Shown here in pieces: positions 1 to 10,431 of a DNA stretch of 64,000 nt (positions are counted from its first letter, which is position 1; the number at the start of each line of letters is the position of its first letter). The position numbers were made by a program, and so were the translations under genes. The notes under the pieces were generated by a model. That model was not told the origin of the DNA and did not search any database. It worked only from the letters and a program-made list of their open reading frames with translations. Source of the DNA: Coenobita brevimanus (taxonomy: Eukaryota > Arthropoda > Malacostraca > Decapoda > Coenobitidae); contig CM064713.1 in the NCBI GenBank assembly GCA_032717465.1, positions 6,061,001 through 6,125,000 on the forward strand. Reading direction: 5' to 3'.

Positions 1-153
1 ATTTCATCTTACTCATGGTTTAAAAAAAAATGACCTACTTCTAGACAGCACTGTAGTACTGTGAAAAGGTATGCAGCATAACACTCCAGCAGCAAGTGGA
101 TGTTGTGCATGTGTTAGGAAATGGTTATGGTGTTGAGAACAAGACTGACAGGT

Positions 154-316
154 ACATAAAAACAAGACACAACAAAGTTGCAATTTAAGACAGAGGGAAC
201 ATGATCATGCACTACATAAAAACTTGATGTAACAGAGCTGCAATATAAGACAGAGGGAACATGACCAAGCACTACATTAAAATTTGATACAATAGAGCTG
301 CTATTTAAGACAAGGA
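154..316. repeat. 60-bp tandem repeat, about 2.7 units
   Basis: Units begin near 154, 214 and 274 with an exact 60-base period. Each holds ACATAAAAAC-like sequence followed by AAGACAGAGGGAACATGA. The third unit decays after TTTAAGACA. The antisense frame is open across it only because the period is a multiple of three; I see no coding signal. Confidence 0.85.
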
Positions 317-735
317 CGCAACAATCTTGCAATAACGCAAGCAATTCCTCTCTTTTTTATTTAATATGATAAAATAATTGTACGGGAGAAACAAAGAGGG
401 TGCATTTAAGTATCCAGTTTCAAGATGATTGCATTTGTTTACAACCTGTGCACTGAGCTTTTGTCAGTTACTGCCAGGGTTCTCTGAACCATGCCCACCC
501 ACATGACCCACATCCTATAGAGGATGTGCAGTCATGTGACCAGGATTTGTTCATGACTCCATATTGGCTAGCAGATGTGCTGTGAGCAATACCCTTGAAT
601 ACTAGTATAAGTGCAAATTATGCTTAACATAGAAGTCAGCATCAACTGCTTAGCTTTTTATGGTCCTTAGGCATTTAGAATGAGAAATGGGGCAATGTTA
701 TATACTGTACTGTAGAAAAATGTTATATTCTGAGA
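317..735. other. No recognisable feature
   Basis: AT-rich unique-looking sequence. I see no TIR, LINE motif or Pol III box. It contains the frequent local word TACTGTACTGTA. It could be intron or intergenic host sequence upstream of the candidate exon at 742. Confidence 0.4.
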
Positions 736-741
736 GTGCAG

Positions 742-930
742 AACCCTTACAAATTGCCTTCCAAAGTATTCACGGAAGTAAAAATTGGCTTGGTAGATAG
801 GAAATTGGAAGATCCGCCAGATTTAGCCTGCCCTGATCTGTGTAATTATCTCATACGCAAGCAGTCCTTGTACCCACAAGGGGGAATTAAGTACATTTTA
901 CAGACAACAAACCTGAGCGCATCTGATGAG
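742..930 (+). CDS. Candidate host exon, unknown product
   Basis: An open stretch of 63 codons lies between a possible acceptor (GTGCAG, AG at 740-741) and a possible weak donor (GAG followed by GTTACT at 931). The peptide begins NPYKLPSKVF and contains DPPDLACPDLCNYL and LYPQGGIKYIL. Composition is balanced with no low-complexity run, unlike the antisense frames in this window. It lies outside every transposon I could delimit. The polypyrimidine tract is poor and the donor is not consensus. I do not recognise the protein family. It could equally be a decayed transposon fragment or chance. Confidence 0.28.
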
Positions 931-1356
931 GTTACTTAAGTGCTTTTCATTTTACCAGTCAAGATGCCGACACAACAAAAGTATAAGGGTAGGGAGGCCG
1001 ATAAACTACTGGGAAACAGGAGAGAAAAGACATTCTAAACAAATATAATTTTTGAGCCAATTAATATCATTTTCGTTTCTGAAGGCTCCAACATGCTTGC
1101 ATGCGTTGGCCTTGGTCACCTAATGGTGGCTCTTCATGCTGCTCAATCTCTGACAGCTTCTCTGGTCAGTCCCTTAACCCTGAGGTCACATTCAATGACG
1201 TCGTCCCAGGCATTATTCAGTCTACCTCTCACTACCCTACCCTCAACATTAACACCTCTAATTTTCTGCACTCAGTTATCATCACCCATCCTCTCCACAT
1301 GCTCAAACCATTTCACTCTACCTCTTCTCCTCACAACACCAATATACAGTAAACCC

Positions 1357-2209
1357 TTTAAGACCTGGACGCCCAAGTCCTGGACACAATGAGTCTCGGA
1401 CATTTTGGGCTGGCGTCTAAAAATGGCCAAAAAAACGTCAAAATGGAAAAAAAAAAAAAATAGCCGATGTGTTCATCCCTACTCTAAATTTGCTGCATGG
1501 TGACAAACAGCTGTGTTTTGGCGCACAGTTCCGGTGACGTCTGCTAGAGCGCCCCTCCATCCTCCCCACTTCCCACCTACCTACCGTCGGGACTACACGC
1601 TTGTTGTCATGGCTGCCCACATGCTCGCTTTTGTAAATAAACAGTAAATGAACTGCAATACCTCACCACTAGACCACATGGGAATTTACAGTGTTGTGCA
1701 GTGTTAAGAAATTAGAATTCAGAGTGCAAAGGATTAAGTGCAGATTATAAAACTGGCATGTTGCAAGTGAGAACAGAATGTACTGTGTTAAACAATTATA
1801 ATTCACAGTGCAAAAGATTAAGTGCAGCACAACACTGGATTACTGTACATGCTTCAAGTGCACCTTCACCACCATCAGAGCCATAGAGAAGGCAGTTTAA
1901 TCTTTGCAACGGCCACGGACGTGTCGTAATTACCCTGTACATTGCTAAATATTTTCCATACTCACTTCTAATTTCTCATTCTCTGGTTCCTTTTCATTTA
2001 TTTTATAGTTTCAGTCCCTTATTTGTGTGAATAGGGATTTAAATAAGTGCTGTGCATGTCTGGTAGGAAGCTATTTCGGTGGCTTTCAAAGTTAAGCTGG
2101 GTTAGAGTCTATAAGTACCTGTCCAGAGGCATTTTTCTCAAGTTCCAGACAAAAACAAGTCCTGGACATGCCTTTGGCTCTATTATGTCAGATCGTGGAG
2201 GGATTATTG
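1357..2209 (-). mobile_element. Tigger/pogo-like non-autonomous transposon T1
   Basis: Bounded by CAGTAAACCC at the left and GGAGGGATTATTG at the right, with TA on both sides (1355-1356 and 2210-2211). It interrupts the 3' region of RTE-C1. The interior matches T2 (23587) and T3 (51218) in reverse orientation: shared words include GTGCAGCACAACACTGGATT, TTCTAATTTCTTAACACTGC and the GTCCGGA/GTCCTGGA motifs near the ends. At 853 bp it has no transposase frame. The family assignment rests on the CAGT...TIR plus TA duplication typical of pogo/Tigger MITEs. Confidence 0.85.
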
Positions 2210-2211
2210 TA

Positions 2212-3960
2212 CTCCAGTCCCACCCTACCTCTCAATTCTTCCACTGGGAACCTAGTCCCCCCAGGCCTTGCACTCAAGGACGCACTGCTCATCGACCTAA
2301 TCATTGCCATTACTGTACATTTGAGCCTGTGAATATCCTCTCCCTTTACTGCCCAGGTCTCACTACCATACAGCACTACACTCCTAACACTTGGCGCATA
2401 AAAAGATCCCTTAGCACAGAGGGAGAGCCCTCTCAATGTCAGGAGAGGCAACAGCTCCCCCAACTTCTTCCAACCACTCCTCAGTCTAGCCACAGAGCTA
2501 GCTCCTGCCCCATCTCTAGGACATATGTCTCCCAAATAGCAAAATTCTTCCAAACACTCAAGAGACTCCCAGCAAGTTCAATCCTTTCACGCCTGGGAAT
2601 ATCCACATGATCTCCCACACACAATGCACACATGAAATCAGCATTATCTCACAGTCTACCTCTACTACCACTACACCTCTTATGCACTCACTTATCACAA
2701 GCACTGCACAAGATGGAATTACTTCCCAAGCCCATGTGACAAATCATGCATGGCCACTATCCCTCTTCTTTGACAGTATCATCCCCAGCACTAGATACCA
2801 TCACTCTGTTTTATCTGCTTTTACTCGTAAGTCCTTGCGCCCCATACCATCTCTCCACTTCCTAAATCTTTCCTCCACCTTCCTTTCATTCTCTGCAACC
2901 AAAACCAAATCATCAGCATAAAACATCTCCCATGGAGTCCATTTCTGAAGTCACTTGAGAAGGCTTCAAGTACTATGATATACAACATGGAGTTCAAGAC
3001 TGACCCCTGATGCACACCAACATTCACAGAAAACTCATCACTTAAATCTCTCCATTTACCCTTACCAGGATGTGAACACCCACATACATGGCCATAACGA
3101 CCCTAACCAGCCACTCCTGAATCCCAAGCATTCTCATTGCCCACCTCACCACCCCTCTACGGACTCTGTCAAAGGCCTTCTCCAAATCAACAAAAACAAA
3201 GTACAGTTCCCTTTTCTTTCCTATATATATTTCCTGAAGCTGTCAAACAATGAATATGGCATCAGTGGTCTCTGCCTGGCATAAACCCAAACTGTATTTC
3301 ATCAATATTCCCTCTTTCTCTAATCATACCTTCTAGAACTCTCTCCATTACCTTCATTTTCTGGTCTAAAAGCTTTATGTCTCTATAATTTCCTCTTTCC
3401 AGGGCATCACCCTACCCCTTGTAAACATTTACAATTACACTCTTCAGCCAATCATCTGGGACAACACACTCAAATATAATCATATTTATCAGGTCTGTGA
3501 CTAACCTCACTCCTGTACCTCCTAAGGCTTTCAACATTTCGGCAGTTAACCCAGACACTCCTGCTGTATTCCCCACCTGCATCCTGCCTGTTGGCCCGCT
3601 CACAGTAGCAGCATCAATCAAAGGCCATGGACCAAACACTGGATCTGCAGGCTCCAAACCCTCCCTGTCCCAGTCAAACTCCTCATTCAACAACTGGCTG
3701 TAATGCTCTCTCCATGCATCTTTAATATACCCCCCCGTTCACTTCAACACTTCATCATTCTTCACACACTGCTCACCTACGGTATCCCTGTTCTCCCTCT
3801 TCATCTAATTTGCCATTTTAAACATCATATTCTTCCCTTCCACATGATTCAGGTTATCAGGTAAAAGTCTCTGTGACTCAGACTTCGTCCTGTAAACCTC
3901 TTTTCTAGCCTTACGCTTGACAGCCATGTATTTCTCTTTATTACCACCCTTCTTCCATTC
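2212..3960 (-). pseudogene. Reverse transcriptase of RTE-C1 (broken)
   Basis: Minus-strand fragments give RT blocks in order. The fingers region has AGVSGLTAEMLKA and VPDDWLKSVIVNVYKG (3693-3412). The palm has VNVGVHQGSVL-like sequence (near 3000) and a YADD-type catalytic box near 2910-2925. The carboxy-terminal domain has VLYGSETWAVKG (2553-2188). The copy at 50.8-53.5 kb shows the same order. The catalytic box is read only through a frameshift, since the local frame gives RCFMLMIW in place of the YADD context. Stops and frameshifts make it inactive. The product would copy its own RNA at a nicked chromosomal target. The GSETW carboxy-terminal motif is usual for RTE-type RTs. Confidence 0.8.
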
Positions 3961-4039
3961 CTGGAAAAACCTTCTTTTCTCCTTAACTGCAGCTTCTACA
4001 CCCTCATCCCACCACCAAGTTACTTTATGTTTCAGTGGG

Positions 4040-5290
4040 CCTCTTGTCCACCCACAAACTGAATCAGTAACTCACAAGAGGTTGCTCTTGAGGGCTCTGT
4101 GCTGTTTATTAGCAATTCTGTCAACGTTTTCCGGTTCAGCCACCACTCTCATCTTGCTAGAGAAGGCATCCCTTACTACTTTGTTTTTCAACTTCCATAT
4201 TTTCCTCCTAGGTGCATAGGTCCTCTTTTTCATAAACTGCTCCTTAAGCACCATGTCACATAGGAATAATTTATGTTCCTGCAAACATTTCTTGCTCCCT
4301 ATAACTTTAACATCCCTCACTACCCTCCCATCAGCCCCCCTGACCAGGAAATAGTCCATCTGGCTGCTATCTCTCCCAGACTCGTAAGTAATCAACCTAC
4401 TCTCTCTCTTCCTAAAACATCCATTGCCTCCCCAAACTCGAGTATCCTTTCCCCTTCCTCATTTCTTGAACCATATGCACATCCTCTATTTTTTTTTTTT
4501 TTTTTTTTTAAATGTGTCCGACTCTGGGCATAGGCTTCATAGCCTGCAATCAAGGCCCAGTAGTCCTCCTATGTACCACACACCTCTACATATCACCACT
4601 TCAGGGCTAACACCCACCGTCCATACTGAATACATGCTAGGGCTGTCTCATATAGGACTGGTGTATTGGTATTGGTGGGGGTATTTTTACGACATGTCGG
4701 CAGGTCTTCTGGTAGATCAGTAAAGTCTGAGTTTTATGAAATTCAAATCCTTAAACTGTTCCCTGCCCCAGCGGGATTTGAACCCGGGTCCATTAGGACT
4801 GCAGGCCACTTCTCTACTTATTGAGCCACCTTCATATCCATGAGCTGCTACACCTACATGACCATTTAAATCCCCCCCTAATGCTTTAATTTCATCATCC
4901 AACATACCACTTACTACACGTATTAAGTCATCCCAAAATCTATCCTTCTCCACCTCATCTAAGCCTGCCTGTGCAGCATATGCTGATACAAATGCAAACA
5001 CCATCTCACCGAACAAAATTTTCACTACTATTATCCTATCACTTGGTCTCATAACATTCATGACATATTCCAACCATTTCTCCCTAACCAACACCCCCAT
5101 ATTCATTTATCCTACCCTGCCAAAACAATTTATAGCAACAATCCCTCCTAGCAAATTTTCTAGCTGATCCACCCCTATACTAGACTTCTCGCACACATCC
5201 CACATCCACCCACCTCCTACTCATTACCTCAAACACTTCCCCTGCTCTACCCCTCAAACTTCCCACATTCCATGACACCACTCTGATCCC
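4040..5290 (-). pseudogene. AP-endonuclease domain of RTE-C1 (split by a SINE)
   Basis: The amino-terminal APE block is visible as VVSWNVGSLRGRAGEV (about 5280-5200), followed by AGLDEVEKDRFWDDL and GGDLNGHVG, the LINE form of the GDFN metal-binding motif (5106-4840). The frame is then cut by a tRNA-SINE and resumes at about 4480 with ITYESGRDSSQMDYFLVRG (4395 onward). This is the order expected for the APE/exonuclease-endonuclease-phosphatase fold that nicks target DNA. The SINE and several stops inactivate it. Confidence 0.78.
4489..4830 (-). mobile_element. tRNA-derived SINE, copy 1
   Basis: Read on the minus strand the head has an A box (TGGCTCAATAAGTAGAG, 4827-4811) and a perfect B box (GGGTTCAAATCCC, 4785-4773) spaced as in a tRNA gene. 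A unique body follows, ending in a poly(A) tail seen as T(21) at 4489-4509. It interrupts the endonuclease of RTE-C1; comparing the coding frame on both sides suggests a short duplication of GAGG/GAAGG. A second copy is split between 15447-15587 and 19201-19396. Pol III transcription from the internal boxes is expected from SINE biology. Confidence 0.9.
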
Positions 5291-5379
5291 CCTGGGTGAT
5301 TTAGTGTCCTCAGGTTTGCTTTGAATTTCATTCTTCAACTTCTTCACAATTTGCAAAAAAAAAAAAAAAAAAAAAAAAT

Positions 5380-5790
5380 TGGGAGACATGCCACAGCCCC
5401 ACCCGCTGCACAGTTCCAGGTCCAGGCAATGGATCTGGGACCCCCAGCCCACCAGCCTTGACCAGCTGCTGTGGTAGTGGCCTCAGGGCACCCTGCCAGG
5501 ACAGCTACAGGGACACCCTCCAAGCACCCCTTGGCACTGTAACTGCCCTGCCATTGACAGGGCAGCCTCCTGGGATGCTACTCCCAGGTTCAGGCCCCTC
5601 TCAATCGGGCAGAAACAGCAGCCCTACACCCTCTAGCACAGGTTTGAGCCCAATCTCAGGCCGGCCCCACGATCTATGCTGACGGGGCCCTCATCGCACC
5701 TCCACTCAAAAGGTCAGCCATTAGGTAGCAGGGGTAAAGTTTTCTGGCCGCATGCCCTTGCTGGCGTCAACCACTGTGACATAGTGGGGA
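5380..5790 (-). other. GC-rich leader of RTE-C1
   Basis: This 400-bp block is markedly richer in G+C than anything around it and lies directly 5' of the RTE-C1 endonuclease on the minus strand, next to a 23-base A/T homopolymer (5356-5378). It has no convincing reading frame of its own. I infer that it is the LINE 5' UTR or amino-terminal coding region. Copy C2 is truncated before this point, so the window cannot confirm it. Confidence 0.5.
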
Positions 5791-6099
5791 ACACTGTGTG
5801 ATACGTAAAGTGCATGTCGTGCAGTGTATGAGACAGTTAGAGGAAGTGTTTGGGAGAGTATGCTGGTCTACTATTCATGTTCGTGTCACACTGAAAAGGT
5901 CAGCAAAGAGGGATGGTTTGGTAGCTAGTGAAACAGGTGCTCCAGTTCTCCCTATCACCAGCATTCCCATTCCCCCTCGAAAGTACCACCCTGATCAGCT
6001 GGTGCTACAGATTTAACTGTCTGGGCATAATAATATATTGTGGACAAACATACATGAGACTTCTAGCACAGATATGAATTTTTCTGCAATTCTATGATA
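5791..6099. other. No assigned feature
   Basis: A 72-codon plus frame (5798-6016) ends in a proline-rich stretch, IPIPPRKYHPDQL. I do not recognise it and see no splice context. It may belong to the leader of RTE-C1 or be chance. Confidence 0.3.
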
Positions 6100-6355
6100 C
6101 AGTAATGCCTCAATATGTGATGGGGTTATGTCAAGTGAAAACTCGCTGCATAATGATTTATCGTATACCAAGGCTGATATAACATAGGTTCAATGGGGAT
6201 AGGGAGGTGGCCATGGGCAACTTCCCCTAAAATCTGAAAAAATCTTACCCTTTTACATCTGCCTTCAGCAACTTCCGTAATAACTGTTTTCCAACAGGTG
6301 TGGCATTCTTACCAGACTTGCCTTCCAAGTCACAAGTTTCAGTATTTCACACACA
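6100..6355 (+). mobile_element. One end of a Tigger/pogo-like element
   Basis: CAGTAATGCCTCAATATG starts directly after TA (6098-6099), the shape of a Tigger terminal repeat. No matching opposite end is visible before the RTE-A copy begins at about 6363, so this is probably a remnant cut by that insertion or by deletion. Confidence 0.5.
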
Positions 6356-6362
6356 AAAAGTT

Positions 6363-8475
6363 ATCTATATATCTATTGCCAGAGGCTTCAATCCCATAAG
6401 GGGTGTCCACAAACAAATTGCCTCCATGTTGCCCTGTCCAATGCCATTTCACTACCTTGGTCCCAGCTCAAAACACCCTCTCTCATATACCTCTCCACTC
6501 CATCCATCCATCTCATCCTTGGCCTCCCTCTCAATTTCTCTCCCCTCCACCTCACTCATAAACTCTCCTCGTTAGTCCTTCGCTCTTCATCCTGTTCACA
6601 TGGCCAAACCACCTCAATGTACTTTTCCTAACGCTTTCTATCACATCCACATCATAACGATCCTTCACCTCCTTCGTTGTCAGACTGTCTCCCCATATAA
6701 CTCCACATGTTCCTCTCAAGTAACTCATTTTCACTGCTCTCACTCTTTAATTGTGTCTCTCCAACAAGGTCCAAGCTTCACATCCATACGTTAGAGTTCG
6801 TATCACAATACTGTACTGTCATGCAGCGACTTTTTTATTTCCATGCTCACTTCCCTGTTCCTTATCAATACTTTCAAAGAACTAGCAACCTTTCTTCCCC
6901 ACTGTACTCTTTCAAGCACTTCAACCTCTAAACTTCCACCCTTACTCATTACACTACCCACGTACTTAAACGCACTCACATTTTCCATTTCCTCACCATC
7001 CAGCCTCACTGTACATTCAGTGGCTTCATTTCTGTCGAAGACCATAATTTTACTCTTCCCTACATTCACCATTAGATTCTGTTTCTTACACGCTCTCCCA
7101 AACTCATTTACAAAGCCTTGCAGTTCTCCTTTGTCATCATTTAACAATGCAGTATCATCTGCAAACAACAATACAGGGAGCTTCCAAACACTACCCTCTC
7201 TCATAAGGTTGCTCCATCATTCACAGCCCTACCTTGTATCTCTTTTATAACTCTATCCATATAAAGACTGAACAACCATAGCGATATAACACATCCATGT
7301 TTCAATCCAACATTCAAACAGAAAAATTCACTCAGTTCACTGTCCACACACAATGCAGCCTTTGCACCCTGATACATACTCTTCATGACATTCAACAACT
7401 TCCCACTTATGCCATATATTCTTTATACTTTCCACATTCCTTGTCTATCCACCCTGTCATATGCTTTCCCCAAATCCATGAAGGTCACATATAATTTCTT
7501 TCCCTTCTCTAGAAACTTTTCCACTAATGACCTACGAATGAATATCTGATCTACACAGCCTCTTCCCTTCCTAAAACCTCCCTGTTCTTCTCTAACTAAT
7601 TCCTCTGTTATTTCCCTAACTCTGTCAATTAATATCCTACTATATACTTTTCCTATTGCACTAACAACACAAATGCCCTTATGATGACCACACCTTTTTT
7701 TTCCCCTTTTCCTTTGTACAAGGGAATAATTATACCTGACTTCCAATCCTCTGGGACTCTACCTTTTTCCCCGGCCAATCTGCAAATCTTCCACATCCAT
7801 TCTACTACTACTATCTCTCTCCAAATGCTTCAGCATTTAACCACACACTCTATCAGTTCCTAAAGCTTTCCTCAATTTGGCTTTCTTCTTTGCTTTCACT
7901 ACTTCCATCCTACTGATTTATTCGTCTCTTCTCACCTCCCTCCTTCTCCCAGCCATTCCCAAGCCACTTATATTCGCATACCTTCATTCTCTATGTTCAA
8001 CAATTCCTTGAAGCGTTCTCCCCATCTGCTCATTCTTTCTCCCTTCTCCACGAGCAATCTACCATTTTTATCTTTTACTCCCCGGCTTACTTCTTTATCA
8101 CCCTGTTTAACTCTCTTTACCTCTTTCGAGAACATTTTCTTATATTCCCTCCACTTTACACTTAAGTTCCTTCCAAATTCCTCATCCACTCTCCTCTTAC
8201 TCTCTCTTACTAATCTTTTCACCTCTCTCTTCCTCTCTACATATAACTCTCTCTTCTGTCTCTCAACTTCTTCCACACCCCTATTTCTCATCCACTCACT
8301 ATATGCTTCCTTCTTTTGTGCCACTGCCTGTTTCATCTCTTCATTCCACCATGCTGTTCCCTGCATCCCCTTTCGTCTTCTCTTCACCCCACACACCACC
8401 TCACATGCTGCACATATTTCTTTTGCAAAATTTCTTACACACACCTTCTACGTCCTCTATACCTGCCTGCCTCAA
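6363..8475 (-). pseudogene. RTE-A LINE copy R1, 5'-truncated, broken RT
   Basis: On the minus strand it starts inside the linker between endonuclease and RT (GMQGTAWWNEEMKQAVAQKK, 8444 onward). It continues through RT blocks HHKGICVVSAIGKVYSRIL, EEQGGFRKGRGCVDQIF, FMDLGKAYDRVDRQGMW (7746-7423) and LLFADDTALL (near 7170), then the carboxy-terminal TLRWFGHVNRMKSEGLTRRV (6743-6552). It ends with the family 3' terminus and an ATAG-type tail next to 6363-6378. Stops and frameshifts split it into at least five frames. The closest relatives are R2, R4 and R5 in this window. Confidence 0.88.
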
Positions 8476-8679
8476 CTTCATTGTTGTGTTAACTATCATT
8501 GTGCCAACATGCATTCTTTCTTGCCCCTCATTTCATACAAGATTTTTGACAATATGGTTCCAAACTAATTTTGTTATGATGTCTAAATGCCCCAGAAGTG
8601 CTCCTTCTTGCTGTGAAAGTGCAGAGAACACACAAAAAAACATTTTCTCTTGAGGAAAAAGTAGAACTACCACACTGGA

Positions 8680-8885
8680 TGAAGGGTTCCTAGACAATTC
8701 CCCGTTATGACATGGACAATTCACCGTCAAGACAATTTGCATGCTGGACAATTCTCTCATTCTATAAATATACTTAATCTTAATTAATCAATACAGCAAT
8801 AATTAATTTTCATGGGGAACTATCAAGATATATGTTTATTCAGTAGCATAGGTTTTGGATATTACTGATAAGCTGCACATTTAGT
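8680..8885 (+). repeat. GACAATT-motif dispersed repeat, copy 1
   Basis: It contains four spaced copies of GACAATT within 70 bases (8695-8755), then a shared AT-rich body with TTAATTAATCAATA and a TAGCATAGG word. The reverse complement of 19397-19577 matches along its whole length. No TIR or coding frame is visible. I cannot name the family. Confidence 0.7.
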
Positions 8886-8980
8886 CAATAATTAACTTGT
8901 TTCTGTCTCACTGCAGTCGACTTTGAATTACCTATATTCTTGGGTCACCCATAGCTGTCTTCATTTATCTTTATTGGAAT

Positions 8981-9160
8981 GGTAGGTGGGGGCACTCACC
9001 ATCCACTCACTCAATGTAGTGCTGCTCTCAGATGTCTGTCCTTTCCTCTCTTTCTTTCCTTCCTTCTCTCTACGGGTGACTCTACATTGAGTGACAAGCC
9101 AAATGGTTTCCTGTACACCAGGAAACCATTTACTATGCTGGGCAGTAGCCATATACCCAA
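8981..9160 (+). mobile_element. RTE-tailed SINE, head and body only (3' end missing)
   Basis: About 180 bp match the head and body of the complete SINE at 51572-51946, including CATCCACTCACT, ACATTGAGTGACAAGCC and a near-perfect hairpin whose arms are TGGTTTCCTG and CAGGAAACCA (9104-9128). The RTE-type tail is missing because sequence diverges at about 9162, where the next SINE begins. Confidence 0.75.
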
Positions 9161-9162
9161 AT

Positions 9163-9375
9163 TATCGCACCTGGTGGTTTAGTGGGTAACTGAGGTTCTC
9201 CAATCGGATTGAGTTGGTGCACATTTGTATCCATGGGATTGTGAGGGTTTATTGCTTATGTAATGCCACTCAGGGATGAGTGAGGCTGGTCACTCTCAAC
9301 TTTAATGCCAGGACCAACTTCCCTAGCCCCGGGCTCCTACGCTCCTCATAAGGCAACACAGGATTAGATGATGAC

Positions 9376-9409
<34 letters not shown>

Positions 9410-9412
9410 CTG
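9163..9412 (+). mobile_element. tRNA-like SINE with (GAT)n tail
   Basis: The head contains a good A box (TGGTGGTTTAGTGGGTAAC, near 9172) and a degenerate B-box-like stretch about 45 bases later. A 150-bp body follows and ends in a (GATGAT)n tract at 9368-9412. A trinucleotide tail is a known SINE terminus. The weak B box leaves room for another origin. It directly precedes RTE-A copy R2. Confidence 0.5.
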
Positions 9413-9443
9413 ATGGTAGTGCAACATCCTGGTATATTCTTAA

Positions 9444-10430
9444 ATGACTCTGAAGAAGTGGAAGGAGAATATAAGAGAGCATGGAACAGTGGGTGCAAGG
9501 ATTGTATGGGTGAGGATGAAAGTAGGTATACAAGCATGGGCGATTGTATGTGTGTATGCTCCAACAGAGGATCAAGTGGGAAGAGTGAAAGATGAGTTTT
9601 GGGCGAGAGTAGAAGCATGTATGGACAAGTTTGAGAGGAGCGAGAGAGTGCTGTTGATCGGAGACGTGAATGGCAAAGTTGGGAATGTACGAGTGGATGG
9701 AGTGGTTGGTCAGTGGGGTGTGCCAGCTGAAGTAGATGGGAATGGTAGTGCTCTGGTGGACATCTGTGCTGGTAAGGGGTTGGCAATAGCCAACACCTAC
9801 TTTCGTCATAAGATGATCCACCGGTATACATGGAGAGTAATGAGGAGGATGGATGGTGAACTTGTTGAACGAAAGGCAATGATAGACTACGTGTGTGTGG
9901 ATGAGCGAATGAGAAGACAAGTGTTGGATGCAAGGGTGTGGAGAGGGTGGGGGAATGGAGTCTCGGACCATCACTTAGTGATGGCCAAGGTAGAGCTGCA
10001 AAGAAAGTGGTTGAGGAGGCGAAGGGGAAGACAGGAGGAAGCAGCTCCTGTGAGAAGAGTGGAGAAATTGCAAGATAGTGAGAAGAAGACAGAGCATAAG
10101 AGCATAGTGGAAGAAAGATTGGGAAGGTATGAGCTAGAGCAGATGGAAGGGGTGGAAGACGTATGTAAGATATTCACGGAAGAGATAAGCGCAGCGTGTG
10201 AGGCGGTTTGTGGAGTGAGGAGGAGATGCAAGGGTGTGCAAGGGACAGCATGGTGGAATGATGAGGTGAAACGAGCTGTGGAACAAAAGAAGAAGGCATA
10301 TGGTGAATGGTTGGCGAGTAGAGGTAGGGGAGAAGATGAGAGAGAGAAGAGAGAGGTATATGTGAGCAGGAGAAGGGAGGTTAAGAGACTGGTGAAGGAA
10401 TGTAAAAAGAAAGTTTGGGAGGAATCTGAG
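9444..10430 (+). pseudogene. AP-endonuclease domain of R2
   Basis: A 335-codon frame (9444-10451) carries the LINE APE blocks AIVCVYAPTEDQVGRVKDEF, VLLIGDVNGKVGN (metal-binding GDVNG), MIDYVCVDERMRRQVLDARV and the terminal VSDHHLVMAKVEL catalytic Asp-His motif. A charged linker rich in Lys and Arg follows, with GVQGTAWWNDEVKRAVEQKK. The domain nicks target DNA for target-primed reverse transcription. The first 50 or so residues of a normal APE domain (WNVRG block) are missing. The frame runs out at 10451 because of a single frameshift; the next frame overlaps it from 10432. Confidence 0.87.
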
Positions 10431-10431
10431 T

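Larger units (their letters stand above)
1072..5790 (-). mobile_element. RTE-type LINE, family C copy 1 (RTE-C1), near full length
   Basis: Read on the minus strand this runs from a GC-rich leader (5790-5380) through an AP-endonuclease (about 5290-4040) and a reverse transcriptase (about 3960-2212) to a 3' end near 1072. The 3' end, with GGCTCCAACATGCTTGCATG beside a TTTCGTTT-type tail, recurs in copy C2 at 50263. The copy is broken by stops and frameshifts and by two nested insertions: a Tigger MITE (1357-2209) and a tRNA-SINE (4489-4830). RTE LINEs are short elements with one APE-RT reading frame, which fits. The family name is my inference from RT and APE motifs. Confidence 0.8.

Noticed and set aside
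4424..4533. Frames with long Phe runs
   Set aside because: They are poly(T) tails of SINEs or LINEs read through; the same applies at 15374-15565, 38019-38179 and 18924-19133.
6707..6931. Plus-strand frames in the 6.5-8.5 kb region as genes
   Set aside because: All overlap the minus-strand RTE-A copy R1 in antisense and have no independent support.
7993..8568. 191-codon plus frame
   Set aside because: Antisense shadow of the R1 linker on the minus strand; low-complexity Ser/Leu/Phe composition.
9270..9974. 234-codon minus frame with a long serine run
   Set aside because: It is antisense to the RTE-A endonuclease and the serine run is the (GAT)n microsatellite read backwards.
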